Shown: positions 1 to 7,088, counted from the first letter of the stretch. The stretch: 13,143 bases of DNA from Acidobacteriota bacterium (GCA_023265215.1 JAHFUH010000088.1:1-13143); one strand, 5' to 3'. Notes: generated from the sequence alone by a model not told the origin. Translations and numbers: made by a program.

Positions 1-141
1 GTTATCTGCAAAAGAATCGTTGATGAGTTGGGCGGCTCCATAGAGGTCGATAGTAAAGAAGGGGAATACACCATTTTTACTATAAGACTCCCGGTAGCCA
101 AGCCGCAAAACGAGATCGAGGCCGAGACGATGGAACAGTAG
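1..141 (+). CDS. Histidine kinase, C-terminal end (partial, 5' end outside window)
   Basis: Frame 1 is open from the first base to a TAG at 139-141 and gives 46 residues. The segment IVDELGGSIEVDSKEGEYT followed by FTIRLPV matches the last part of a HATPase_c domain, where the G-G-x-I-x-V-x-S strand and the final F-x-x-x-L-P strand are typical. A short acidic tail follows. The sensor part lies outside the window, so the stimulus is unknown. The next gene on the same strand is a receiver-only response regulator, so the two probably form a two-component pair. The call rests on a short segment but the pattern is characteristic. Confidence 0.75.
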   Translation, partial: VICKRIVDELGGSIEVDSKEGEYTIFTIRLPVAKPQNEIEAETMEQ

Positions 142-147
142 GGAGAA

Positions 148-168
148 GAAGCCGGAAGCCAGGAGCCG
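148..168 (+). repeat. Short tandem heptamer repeat (GAAGCCR-like, 3 units)
   Basis: Three successive units gaagccg, gaagcca and ggagccg lie just after the kinase stop codon. It is a simple-sequence tract in the kinase-regulator gap. No coding potential or obvious regulatory role is seen. Confidence 0.5.
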
Positions 169-265
169 GGATAGATCATAGAAATTATTTAGTCCCTATG
201 GAATGCAGGGCATTGGATATTTGTCATAGATTCATGAGGTGAAGAAAGTAGCATAAACAAAAGCG

Positions 266-349
266 CTATCGGGGTCGGGGTCGGTATCGGTATCGGGGTC
301 GGTTGTTAAAGATTCAGCCCCGATACCGATACCGATACCCGACCCCGAG
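266..349 (+). repeat. Large hairpin built from GGTATC/GGGGTC hexamer repeats
   Basis: The gap 142-361 between the kinase and the response regulator holds a simple-repeat tract made of G-rich hexamers (ggggtc, ggtatc). It is followed by its reverse complement after a loop of about 19 nt. The perfect core is 18 bp (281-298 against 318-335), with imperfect pairing outside it. The right arm ends about 2 nt before the AAGGA ribosome-binding site of the response regulator, so a folded RNA would sit directly beside the translation start. There is no run of T after the hairpin, so it is not a standard terminator. The G-rich arm could also form a quadruplex. A related G-rich repeat pair occurs at 11944-12071. 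Confidence 0.8.
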
Positions 350-361
350 TAAGGAAAAGTG

Positions 362-790
362 ATGAGTGAACCTAAATCAGTACTGATCATCGATGATGAC
401 AGTGACTTTAGAAAAGCAATTCAGGCCCTCCTGGAAGCCTCCGGATACAAAGTCCAGAACGCAGCCGGCGGCAGGGACGGAATTCAGCTGGCCAAAACCG
501 GCCAGCCGGACCTGGTTCTGCTCGACATCATGATGTCGGAAAGAACCGAAGGCTTTTTTGTACTGCAGGAGATGCGCCGGATCCCTTCTTTGCGCAACAC
601 TCCCGTAATTATTTTATCCAGCATTTATTCGGACGAGCCTAAATTCCGGGTCGATCCCGAGGCAGGCTGGCTGCCGGCCAATCTTTTCCTGGCCAAGCCC
701 GTCGAACCGGAACGACTGTTGAAGGAGATAGCGAGATTAACCACCGAATCTTCTTCGGCAATAACCGCAGCCACGGGCGGCAGGAGGTAA
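362..790 (+). CDS. Stand-alone receiver-domain response regulator (CheY-like)
   Basis: The product is a 142-residue single-domain response regulator that would accept phosphate from a histidine kinase, most likely the one ending at 141. The acidic pocket is D11-D12-D13 after a hydrophobic strand (VLIID). The phosphoacceptor is D55 in LVLLDIMM, and the conserved Lys is K112 in LAKPVE. There is no DNA-binding output domain, only a short Ser/Thr/Ala-rich tail, so signalling must go through a protein partner. A GTG lies directly before the ATG. I prefer the ATG because AAGGA at 351-355 is then 6 nt away. The stop codon is 2 nt before the next gene, which implies co-transcription with the hydrogenase subunits and a role in their control or activity. 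That role is inferred from context only. Confidence 0.9.
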   Translation: MSEPKSVLIIDDDSDFRKAIQALLEASGYKVQNAAGGRDGIQLAKTGQPDLVLLDIMMSERTEGFFVLQEMRRIPSLRNTPVIILSSIYSDEPKFRVDPEAGWLPANLFLAKPVEPERLLKEIARLTTESSSAITAATGGRR

Positions 791-792
791 TC

Positions 793-1848
793 ATGAAAAT
801 ATTGAAGATGCCAAAGCAAAACCTGGATCTCTTCGTTTCCGTTCTTCCGGCATTCGGGGAGGTGTATGCCCCGGTCAAGCGCGGCAAGGGCTTCGCATTT
901 GACAAGCCTTCGCTCTGGTCGGATGTTCAGATGAAGTACACGCGTACAATCTTGCCGCCGAAGAAGCTCATGCTTCCGCCGCGCGAAACGACTATCGCGT
1001 TTGATCCGGTCGAGGGGTTCCAGGATCAACTGGCCATGGCTTCCAAACCCATGGTCCTGTTTGGCGTTCATCCCTACGACATTTATGGTCTCAATATCCT
1101 CGACAGGGTGTTCGCTCAATCCAAGTATCCCGATCCTTATTACATTGCGCGGAGGAAGAACACCGCAATTATCGGTATGGATTTTGAGCCGGACGACAAG
1201 CACTTCGCCGGCTCAATGAACTCCGATTTCGTAGACAGCGGCTTCGACCTTTTCCTCAGCGATATTGGGGACGACTACCTAGTTCTGGTCGGCACCAGCC
1301 GCGGCGACGACATTGTAGTGATGAGCGGCTGCCTCATGCAGACACCCGGCGAAGCGGATTTCGCAGCCTACAAAAGGCGTTCGAAAGACCGCCGCGCTTC
1401 CTACAAGACCAAACTGGAGATGGAAGATCTGCCGGAAATCATGGAAATGGAATATCACAGCAAAGCCTGGGAAGACATTGGCAATCGCTGCCTGTCCTGT
1501 GGTTCCTGCAGCATGGCTTGCCCCACCTGCTACTGTTTTGACATCAATGATGAAGTGGAGTTGGGAAGCCGCAAAGGACAAAGAATCCGCTCGTGGGATT
1601 CCTGCCTGTTCAAAACTCACGCGCTGGTTGCGGGCGGCGAGAACTTCCGCGAAGAGCGTTCCTCCAGAATCAAGTTCCGTTATTACCACAAGCAGCGAGG
1701 GTTCGTTGCCGAGTATGGCCGGCCAAGTTGCATCGGTTGCGGCCGATGCGTAGAAGTCTGCCCGGCTGAAATTAACATCATATCCGTTATTGAAACTATT
1801 CGAGGTGAGCGAGATGGAATTGCAAGCAGTGCACCAAAATCCGTCTGA
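793..1848 (+). CDS. hydB: [NiFe]-hydrogenase/sulfhydrogenase beta subunit, two 4Fe-4S motifs
   Basis: This 351-residue protein belongs to the 4Fe-4S family shared by group 3b hydrogenase beta subunits and anaerobic sulfite reductase subunit A. It would relay electrons between the hydrogenase dimer and the FAD subunit in the cytoplasm. The N-terminal ~220 residues match the family's cluster-poor domain (FGVHPYDIYGLNILD is characteristic). The C-terminal part carries two cluster motifs: C233-x2-C236-x2-C239-x3-C243-P, and C313-x2-C316-x2-C319-x3-C323-P. Start ATG 793 has an excellent GGAGGT 5 nt upstream. The gene starts 2 nt after the regulator and overlaps the gamma gene by 35 nt, which indicates translational coupling. 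The length is normal for the family. The subunit name follows from gene order. An assimilatory sulfite reductase role is less likely because hydrogenase large and small subunits follow directly. Confidence 0.9.
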   Translation: MKILKMPKQNLDLFVSVLPAFGEVYAPVKRGKGFAFDKPSLWSDVQMKYTRTILPPKKLMLPPRETTIAFDPVEGFQDQLAMASKPMVLFGVHPYDIYGLNILDRVFAQSKYPDPYYIARRKNTAIIGMDFEPDDKHFAGSMNSDFVDSGFDLFLSDIGDDYLVLVGTSRGDDIVVMSGCLMQTPGEADFAAYKRRSKDRRASYKTKLEMEDLPEIMEMEYHSKAWEDIGNRCLSCGSCSMACPTCYCFDINDEVELGSRKGQRIRSWDSCLFKTHALVAGGENFREERSSRIKFRYYHKQRGFVAEYGRPSCIGCGRCVEVCPAEINIISVIETIRGERDGIASSAPKSV

Positions 1849-2683
1849 AAAAACGGAAAATCCGTATTTGCCACACATGGCCCGGATCGTCCGAATTCAC
1901 CGGATGGTGCCGGACAATTACCTTTTCCAATTGCGCTTTGTTGACGACAACGTCCTCCAGAACTGGGAACACAGGCCCGGTCAGTTCGTGGAGCTTTCTG
2001 TAATTGGAACCGGCGAGGCGCCGATCTCGATCTCATCGGCCCCCACGCGCAAAGGAATCCTGGAACTCTGCATCCGCCGCGCGGGCAGGGTAACTTCGGC
2101 GCTTTACAAGCTTCCCACAAATGCCATGGTTGGGATCCGCGGCCCCTACGGGAATGGCTTTCCTGTCGAGGAGATGGAAGGCAACGATCTTTTGATCATT
2201 GCCGGCGGCCTTGGGATGGCCCCACTCCGGTCGCTCCTCTGGTATGCACTCGACAACCGGGAGAAATTCGGAACCGTTACGTTGATGTATGGCGCCCGTA
2301 ATCCCGCGGACATGCTTTTCAGAGAAGAATTGCTGTCGCTGGCCGACGTGGAGGATTTCAATTGCCTGCTTACCGTCGACCGGGATCCCACGGGAACATG
2401 GAAGCAGCACGTCGGGCTCCTGCCCACATTGTTCAAGAAAGCGACATTCGATCCCAGCCGAACCTATGCTGCTGTCGTAGGCCCGCCGATCGTCTACAAG
2501 TTCGTCCTGGCCGAGCTGCTGAAGCTCAACTTCCGCAAAGACCGCATCCTGATGAGCCTCGAACGACGCATGAAGTGCGGCGTGGGCAAGTGCGGTCACT
2601 GCAGTGTCGGCTATAAATACACCTGCATCCACGGGCCGGTTTTCACCTACTGGGATGCGATCAACCTTCCGGAAATTGTATGA
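1814..2683 (+). CDS. hydG: [NiFe]-hydrogenase/sulfhydrogenase gamma subunit (FAD/NAD(P)-binding, 2Fe-2S)
   Basis: This 289-residue ferredoxin-NADP reductase-like subunit is where NAD(P) would be reduced or oxidised. The flavin-binding barrel carries RPGQFVEL (54-61), followed by the P-I-S-I-S-S segment that contacts FAD. The nucleotide-binding fold has AGGLGMAPLRS (130-140). The C-terminus has the dihydroorotate-dehydrogenase-type 2Fe-2S ligands C255, C260, C263 and C271 (CGVGKCGHCSVG). The frame is open upstream to a TTG at 1790, but I chose ATG 1814 because GAGGTGA (1802-1808) lies at proper spacing and homologues start near here. It overlaps the beta gene and ends 9 nt before the small-subunit gene. 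Whether NADH or NADPH is preferred cannot be read from the sequence by eye. Confidence 0.92.
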   Translation: MELQAVHQNPSEKTENPYLPHMARIVRIHRMVPDNYLFQLRFVDDNVLQNWEHRPGQFVELSVIGTGEAPISISSAPTRKGILELCIRRAGRVTSALYKLPTNAMVGIRGPYGNGFPVEEMEGNDLLIIAGGLGMAPLRSLLWYALDNREKFGTVTLMYGARNPADMLFREELLSLADVEDFNCLLTVDRDPTGTWKQHVGLLPTLFKKATFDPSRTYAAVVGPPIVYKFVLAELLKLNFRKDRILMSLERRMKCGVGKCGHCSVGYKYTCIHGPVFTYWDAINLPEIV

Positions 2684-2692
2684 GGACGCCCT

Positions 2693-3451
2693 ATGAAACC
2701 TAAAATTGGAATATATGGATTAAGCGGCTGTTGGGGCGAGCAGATCAACATTCTGAATTGCGAGGATGAACTCCTGGACATCGTCGGAGCTGTCGATATC
2801 GTGGATTTCCTTGGCGGATCATCCGTGAACGACACGGAGAGCCGGCTCGCGATCGCCTTCGTAGAAGGATCTGTAGCCAACGCCCGCGAGGAAAAGGAAC
2901 TGCAGCACATCCGCAACCGTTCCGACCTTCTGGTAGCCTGCGGCAGTTGCGCCTGCTTCGGCGGAGTCGGGGCGATGGACGCCCAGGTCTCGCGTCCCGA
3001 ACTGATCAAGCAGGTTTATGGAAATAACGGACCTGCGAAATCATGGGACATTGGCCCCCACAAGCCGCTCTCGGAATTCGTGAAAGTGGATCTGGCTATT
3101 CCGGGCTGCCCAATGGAAAGCAAGGCATTTGTAAAAGCGGTTTCGAGTCTGCTCAACGGCGATGTTCCGCTCCTGCCAACTTACCCGGTCTGCCTTGAAT
3201 GCAAGATGAAAGAATACGATTGCCTGCTGGTATCGCGCGGATTGCCTTGTGCCGGTCCCGTCACCGTAGCCGGCTGCGGCGCCCGCTGCCCCGGTTACAA
3301 CGTGGCCTGCATAGGTTGCCACGGCCCTGTTGATGAAGCCAACATGGGCTCGATTGAAAAGATTTTCGAACAGAAAGAGCTTCCAATGGACCAGATTAAA
3401 CTCAAGCTTAGAACCTTTGCAGCTCCGGTGCTGGACAAGGAACGAGAATAG
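2693..3451 (+). CDS. hydD: [NiFe]-hydrogenase small (delta) subunit, group 3b-like
   Basis: This 252-residue iron-sulfur subunit pairs with the NiFe large subunit and passes electrons outward through its clusters. There is no Tat signal, as expected for a cytoplasmic group 3 enzyme. Proximal-cluster ligand candidates are C13 (SGCWGE), C83 or C86 (ACGSCACFGG) and C139 (PGCPMES). Further Cys for two more 4Fe-4S clusters are C167, C170, C177, C186, C195, C199, C206 and C209. An oddity is that the usual C-x-G-C near the N-terminus reads C13-W-G-E16, so the second Cys is Glu, and an extra Cys appears at C23 in ILNCED. Start ATG 2693 is preceded by GAGGA at about 6 nt. The gene follows the gamma gene closely and precedes the large subunit by 9 nt. 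Confidence 0.92.
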   Translation: MKPKIGIYGLSGCWGEQINILNCEDELLDIVGAVDIVDFLGGSSVNDTESRLAIAFVEGSVANAREEKELQHIRNRSDLLVACGSCACFGGVGAMDAQVSRPELIKQVYGNNGPAKSWDIGPHKPLSEFVKVDLAIPGCPMESKAFVKAVSSLLNGDVPLLPTYPVCLECKMKEYDCLLVSRGLPCAGPVTVAGCGARCPGYNVACIGCHGPVDEANMGSIEKIFEQKELPMDQIKLKLRTFAAPVLDKERE

Positions 3452-3460
3452 GGGATTAGG

Positions 3461-4756
3461 ATGACACGCACCATTTCAGTTGATCACTTAGCAAGAGTCG
3501 AAGGACACGGCGGAATCACCGTGGTTGTCGACGGGAACGAGGTCAGCAAAGTCGATCTCGACGTATTCGAAGGCATCCGGCTTTTCGAAGGGCTCGTTCG
3601 CGGAAGAACGATCGAAGACGTGACCGGCATCGTGTCCCGTATTTGCGCGATCTGCTCCCACGGGCACAGCATCACTTCTTTGCAAACCCTGGAAAATGCC
3701 TTGGGGATCCAGGTCACGCCTCAAACACGCAGGTTGCGCGACCTGGCCTATCAGGGCGCCAATATCGAAAGCCATGCGCTGCACGTTTTCGTTTTGGCAC
3801 TGCCCGATATTCTGGGACATCCCAGTGTCATAAGCCTCGCGGGACAGCTCCCCGATGCTGTGAAGATGGCCCTGCGCCTCAAAAAACTGGGAAATGCGAT
3901 TCAGGAGATTATCGGCGGACGGGCAGTCCATCCGGTTAATTACGTCATCGGCGGGTTCGGCCGAGTTCCGGCAACGGATGAGCTTTTGGTTCTCAGAGGC
4001 ATGCTCCAGGAAGGCCTTGAGGATTGCAAGCGCGCCGTTGAGATCCTGCGAACTATTCCGATTCCTGATTTCGTCAATGAACCCATTCGGTGTGCCGCAG
4101 TCGCCCCGGAAGATGAGGCTTTCTTCTTCGGCGAAAATATGGAAATCCTGGAAGGGTCCAAGCGGATCAAGATTCCGGTCAGCAAATACCGGACCTTAAC
4201 CAACGAACACATGGTTGCTCACTCCCACGCCAAACATAGCCTGTACGAAAGCCGTTCCTATATGGTCGGCGCGCTGCCCAGGCTCACATTGAACGGGAGC
4301 AGGATCTCCGGGCTGGCCGGACAGGCTATGAAGGAGTTTCTCAAAATTCCTTGCACTAACATCGTGATGAACAATATCGCCCAGGCTGTTGAAATGGTTT
4401 ACTCGGTCGAGCACGCCACGAAGATTGTCAACGAACTGCTCGAAAGCGGAACCGTTCAGGAACAACCGGTTCCGTACAAGGTTCACGCCTGCTCAGGCGC
4501 GGCGGCGACCGATGTCCCCCGCGGCACTCTCTTCTATTCCTATGAAGTGGATGCCAAGGGCTTGATTGCTTCCGCAGACGTTATCACTCCTACCGCTCAA
4601 AACCTGAGCAATGCGGAGGATCAACTGCGCGCCACCGTAAAACAAGGGTTGAGCGCGGGAGCCGACGATGCCACCATCGAACAACGTCTGGCAATCGTCG
4701 CCAGGGCTTACGACCCCTGCATCAGCTGCTCCGTTCACGTAGTTCGCGCCAGCTAG
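3461..4756 (+). CDS. hydA: [NiFe]-hydrogenase large (alpha) subunit, catalytic, group 3b-like
   Basis: This 431-residue subunit holds the NiFe(CN)2CO site and oxidises or produces H2. The N-terminal metal motif is R60-I-C62-A-I-C65-S-H-G-H69, and the C-terminal motif is D418-P-C420-I-S-C423-S-V-H426. All four Ni/Fe Cys ligands are present. After H426 only five residues (VVRAS) remain, which is the short peptide a maturation endopeptidase would remove. The archaeal sulfhydrogenase I large subunit has a similarly short tail, which supports group 3b. An early N-terminal DHLARVEGHGG motif is also typical. The start ATG has an AG-rich sequence (GGGGATTAGG) just upstream. No maturation protease or hyp gene is in the window. 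The strong terminator at 4774 ends the operon. Confidence 0.95.
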   Translation: MTRTISVDHLARVEGHGGITVVVDGNEVSKVDLDVFEGIRLFEGLVRGRTIEDVTGIVSRICAICSHGHSITSLQTLENALGIQVTPQTRRLRDLAYQGANIESHALHVFVLALPDILGHPSVISLAGQLPDAVKMALRLKKLGNAIQEIIGGRAVHPVNYVIGGFGRVPATDELLVLRGMLQEGLEDCKRAVEILRTIPIPDFVNEPIRCAAVAPEDEAFFFGENMEILEGSKRIKIPVSKYRTLTNEHMVAHSHAKHSLYESRSYMVGALPRLTLNGSRISGLAGQAMKEFLKIPCTNIVMNNIAQAVEMVYSVEHATKIVNELLESGTVQEQPVPYKVHACSGAAATDVPRGTLFYSYEVDAKGLIASADVITPTAQNLSNAEDQLRATVKQGLSAGADDATIEQRLAIVARAYDPCISCSVHVVRAS

Positions 4757-4773
4757 TTCCGCTTGTTAAGCTG

Positions 4774-4818
4774 CAGCCACGGTTCCTGGAATATTTTTAG
4801 GGAACCGTGGCTGTTTTT
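4774..4818 (+). terminator. Strong rho-independent terminator after the hydrogenase operon
   Basis: A perfect 13-bp inverted repeat, cagccacggttcc (4774-4786) against ggaaccgtggctg (4801-4813), has a 14-nt loop and is followed at once by TTTTT (4814-4818). It starts 17 nt after the large-subunit stop codon. The remaining bases to the end of the next gene at 4915 show nothing recognisable. Confidence 0.95.
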
Positions 4819-4914
4819 ATTTCGGCTCCCTTCTGCGTATTTCGGCGTCGCAGTCGGGAAGCAGGATCATTTTCTGCATCGAGTCATTGTTCCCTGGCAA
4901 CCAATTGCTCGCGG

Positions 4915-6075
4915 CTATTTTGGCTCAGTCTGCCTATTCTTGCCAGGAGCCAGCAGATCACCAAACCGCTCTATTGGAGAGATCACATCCAGCCGCGCCT
5001 TGGAAAAGCTTCTCTTGAGGTTAAACACAATTTGTGTAGCCCTATTCGGATTCAGTCTCTGAGCGTAATAGAGGAGCGGCTTATGTAATGAGTCATCCGA
5101 AAGCTTCACCTCTACGAGCTCCTGAAGCTTACTATCTTCAATCCAGGCAAAATCGACTTCTCTTCCTTCTTTATCCCTTATGTATTTGAGGTCGACATTA
5201 TATCCTTCCGAATCTTCGCGGAATTCAGCGAGCTTCTTAAGTTCGCAGGCTACCAGATTCTCGGCACGAGCACCCTCATCGCCGAGAATGTCCCCTGTGT
5301 CATAAAAATAAACTTTCGGAGGTTTTCGGATCGCGCGTGGAAGCCCCTTCGATAGCGGCCATACAGTAAATACCACATACATACGTTCCAGCAGTTCAAG
5401 CCATCTTTTTGCAGTTATCGGAGATATCTCCAATTCATTGGCCAGAGTTGCCAATGCAATGGGTGTGCCGACACGGCTGCGCAAGGCATCCAAAAAAATT
5501 CGCACCAGCGACAAGTTCCGGACATTCTCAAGATCCCGTATGTCTTCCCGAAACACTCGATCCAGCCGCTCCCTCCGCAGACGGCGGGCAGTCCTCTCGT
5601 TTTCAGAGAGCAGCAGTTCCGGAAAACCGCCCAGCGTCATTAATCGCGTGACAGCATCTTTTCTGGGAACGGATTTCGGCAGTTCTGAAAGAGAAAATGG
5701 ATGAAGCCGCCATAGGTGGTAACGTCCAAGCATCGAATCCCCACCTCGTCGGTATACATCGAGACGAGCGCTGCCGGTCACAAGATACGTCTGCTTGTCT
5801 GGTCTAGTATCAAAAACGCCCTTCAACCATCGTTTCCATTTCCCATATTTATGAAGCTCATCAAAAACCACCAGTTCCTTCCCCTCCCCCCACTGCTGTT
5901 TGAGCACAATGCGTCGATCGGAATCATTATCGAGGTTGAAGTACGCTCCTCTTTCCCAATCTCGAAGGATCTCTTTGGCAATGGTTGTCTTCCCGCTCTG
6001 TCGTGGTCCGGCAATAAAAACCATCTTCGATTTGAGATCTGCCTTCACGAGTTGCTGAATATATCGTTGTTCCAT
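4915..6075 (-). CDS. AAA_14 / DUF4143-family ATPase
   Basis: This 386-residue ATPase belongs to the widespread AAA_14 plus DUF4143 family. The family is of uncertain function and often sits in accessory DNA. The Walker A motif is G23-P-R-Q-S-G-K-T30. The Walker B motif is ELVVFDELHK with D72-E73. The sensor-like strand YLVTGSARLD lies around residues 95-105. The C-terminal DUF4143 region includes a winged-helix-like segment (ISPITAKRWLELLERMYVV), KVYFYDTG, and the PD-(D/E)xK-like signature E-V-D-F-A-W followed by E-V-K-L. A nuclease-like fold is possible but not shown. ATG 6075 has AGAGGA at good spacing. Upstream on the same strand lies a palindromic repeat cluster (6111-6153) that may be an operator. 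A decayed relative lies at 6395-6829. The length is normal and no damage is seen. Confidence 0.88.
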   Translation of the reverse strand: MEQRYIQQLVKADLKSKMVFIAGPRQSGKTTIAKEILRDWERGAYFNLDNDSDRRIVLKQQWGEGKELVVFDELHKYGKWKRWLKGVFDTRPDKQTYLVTGSARLDVYRRGGDSMLGRYHLWRLHPFSLSELPKSVPRKDAVTRLMTLGGFPELLLSENERTARRLRRERLDRVFREDIRDLENVRNLSLVRIFLDALRSRVGTPIALATLANELEISPITAKRWLELLERMYVVFTVWPLSKGLPRAIRKPPKVYFYDTGDILGDEGARAENLVACELKKLAEFREDSEGYNVDLKYIRDKEGREVDFAWIEDSKLQELVEVKLSDDSLHKPLLYYAQRLNPNRATQIVFNLKRSFSKARLDVISPIERFGDLLAPGKNRQTEPK

Positions 6076-6110
6076 CCCATTTTCCTCTGATGACTATTTA
6101 GCATATGTGT

Positions 6111-6153
6111 AAATAATAGCCAAGGCTATTATTTCATTAGGTAAATAATAGCC
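6111..6153 (-). promoter_or_regulatory. Palindromic repeat cluster upstream of the DUF4143 ATPase (possible operator)
   Basis: The 11-mer aaataatagcc occurs at 6111-6121, as its exact reverse complement ggctattattt at 6124-6134 (2-nt spacer), and again in direct orientation at 6143-6153. The cluster starts 36 bp upstream of the ATPase start codon in AT-rich DNA, where its promoter should be. An 11-bp palindrome plus a third half-site is typical of binding sites for a dimeric regulator. The binding protein is unknown, and autoregulation is a guess. Confidence 0.65.
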
Positions 6154-6195
6154 ATAATCCTGAAATCATAAAGATGACTCGTTAGGGAATACCTA

Positions 6196-6265
6196 TGGTG
6201 CCTGGGGGGTAGGGATTGAACCGTCGACACACGGATTTTCAGTCAGTGTACCGAGCTTCAGCACT
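6196..6265 (-). pseudogene. Degenerate tRNA-Phe (GAA)-like sequence with encoded CCA
   Basis: On the minus strand the 3' half looks like tRNA-Phe. The anticodon loop CTGAAAA (anticodon GAA) is followed by ATCC/CCGTGTGTC, a T-arm with GACGG-TTCAATC, and the acceptor end CCCAGGCACCA. The T stem no longer pairs properly (GACGG against CCTAC has two mismatches). The 5' half is shortened: AGCTC, GGTA and CACTG appear in order but with bases missing between them, and no matching 5' acceptor strand is found. It therefore cannot fold as a working tRNA. It may be an old duplication or an attachment-site scar. No integrase gene is visible nearby. Confidence 0.6.
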
Positions 6266-6394
6266 TCCTTGAATTCAGTATTTTATTGGAGCGGCGGATG
6301 TTCCCCGCAGCAAACTTTTTGTGATTTTTGCATACTTCATACAATCTTGCGCGTTTTCCTCACATGGAATCTCACACAAGTGTTGCCTGAAATT

Positions 6395-6829
6395 TTATTT
6401 TGAAGCAGCCATTTTGGATAGGAGCCATACCGCCAGGGACTCTTCACAAGCGGCCAAAGGGAAAACCCTGACCTTTGGCGCCAGCGAATGGGCACGATCC
6501 CCAGGATAGAGAATCCACAGATGGGATAATTTAAGATCGTTTATGGCATTGGTCATAGAGGGAGTGAATCGCGGGGCACTGCGATATTTGGTTTCAATCG
6601 CCTAGTTTTCCCCTCGTTCGCGCCAAAACAGGTCTACTTCAGCACCCGAGTGAGTTGCCCAAAAAGCCAGTTCTTCATTTCATTTCCCAAGTGCAGGTGC
6701 GGCCGATTACCCTTCCCACGATGCCCAAAGCTTGTTGTGGCTCGCGAGATCCCTCTCGGTGCGGATCGCCATCAATGCGTGAAAGAGACCGGAATCCAGT
6801 ACTGGAATGCGCTTCCGATTATTAAGCCA
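6395..6829 (-). pseudogene. Remnant of a second DUF4143-family ATPase (C-terminal part, three in-frame stops)
   Basis: One minus-strand frame gives clear DUF4143 C-terminal sequence interrupted by stops. In order it reads VLDSGLFHALMAIRTERDL, ASWEG, stop TAA (6707-6709), stop TGA (6680-6682), LAFWATHSGAEVDLFWRE, stop TAG (6602-6604), then AIETKYR, PRFTPSMTNAINDLKLSHLW, ILYPGDR and VRVFPLA, ending with TAA at 6395-6397. The E-V-D-L-F-W and E-T-K-Y elements match the nuclease-like signature of the family. The Walker A/B N-terminal half is missing. This is a different subfamily from the intact ATPase at 4915-6075, so it is not a simple duplicate. The boundary at 6829 is approximate. Confidence 0.8.
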
Positions 6830-7088
6830 CGTTCCAATCAGCCAGCAGGAGCAAGCCGATTGAAAAGCAAAGGGCTGCGCAAATTTTCCGTTTTTGTTCC
6901 AACCTGTAGTAAAATTCACATACGAAGACCCAAGAAAGTTTACATATTGCCTTTGATCGGAAGGGCTGGTTGGCCTGACAGGGGAATGGTTTTGAAAAAC
7001 CATGACCTATTTTTCCTATCGACCATATTGCATCATAGGTATATTTATACCGGCTCCTTTATTGCGCAATTTCCTATAAAATGCCCTC
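6830..7088. other. Gene-free stretch between pseudogenes
   Basis: No convincing gene is seen. The minus-strand frame of the DUF4143 remnant stays open to 7003, but the sequence no longer resembles the family. An 8-bp inverted repeat (atggtttt / aaaaccat, 6986-7003) has only 2 nt between its arms and is followed by a T-rich stretch. It is too weak to call a terminator. AT-rich sequence with TATAAA near 7075 could hold a promoter for the ABC locus, but no matching -35 box stands out. Confidence 0.4.

Noticed and set aside
266..349. CRISPR array
   Set aside because: Repeat units are only 6 bp with no spacers. It is a simple-sequence hairpin. No CRISPR-like array or cas gene is visible elsewhere in the window.
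625..1203. 192-codon minus-strand reading frame opposite the response regulator and hydrogenase beta gene
   Set aside because: It is antisense to two well-supported genes and has no recognisable protein features. Similar antisense frames opposite the other hydrogenase genes were rejected for the same reason.
4763..5088. Plus-strand frames over the terminator and the 3' end of the DUF4143 ATPase
   Set aside because: They begin inside the terminator hairpin and run antisense to the ATPase gene.
6196..6265. Functional tRNA-Phe gene
   Set aside because: The T stem has mismatches, the D-arm region has lost bases and no 5' acceptor strand pairs with the 3' end.
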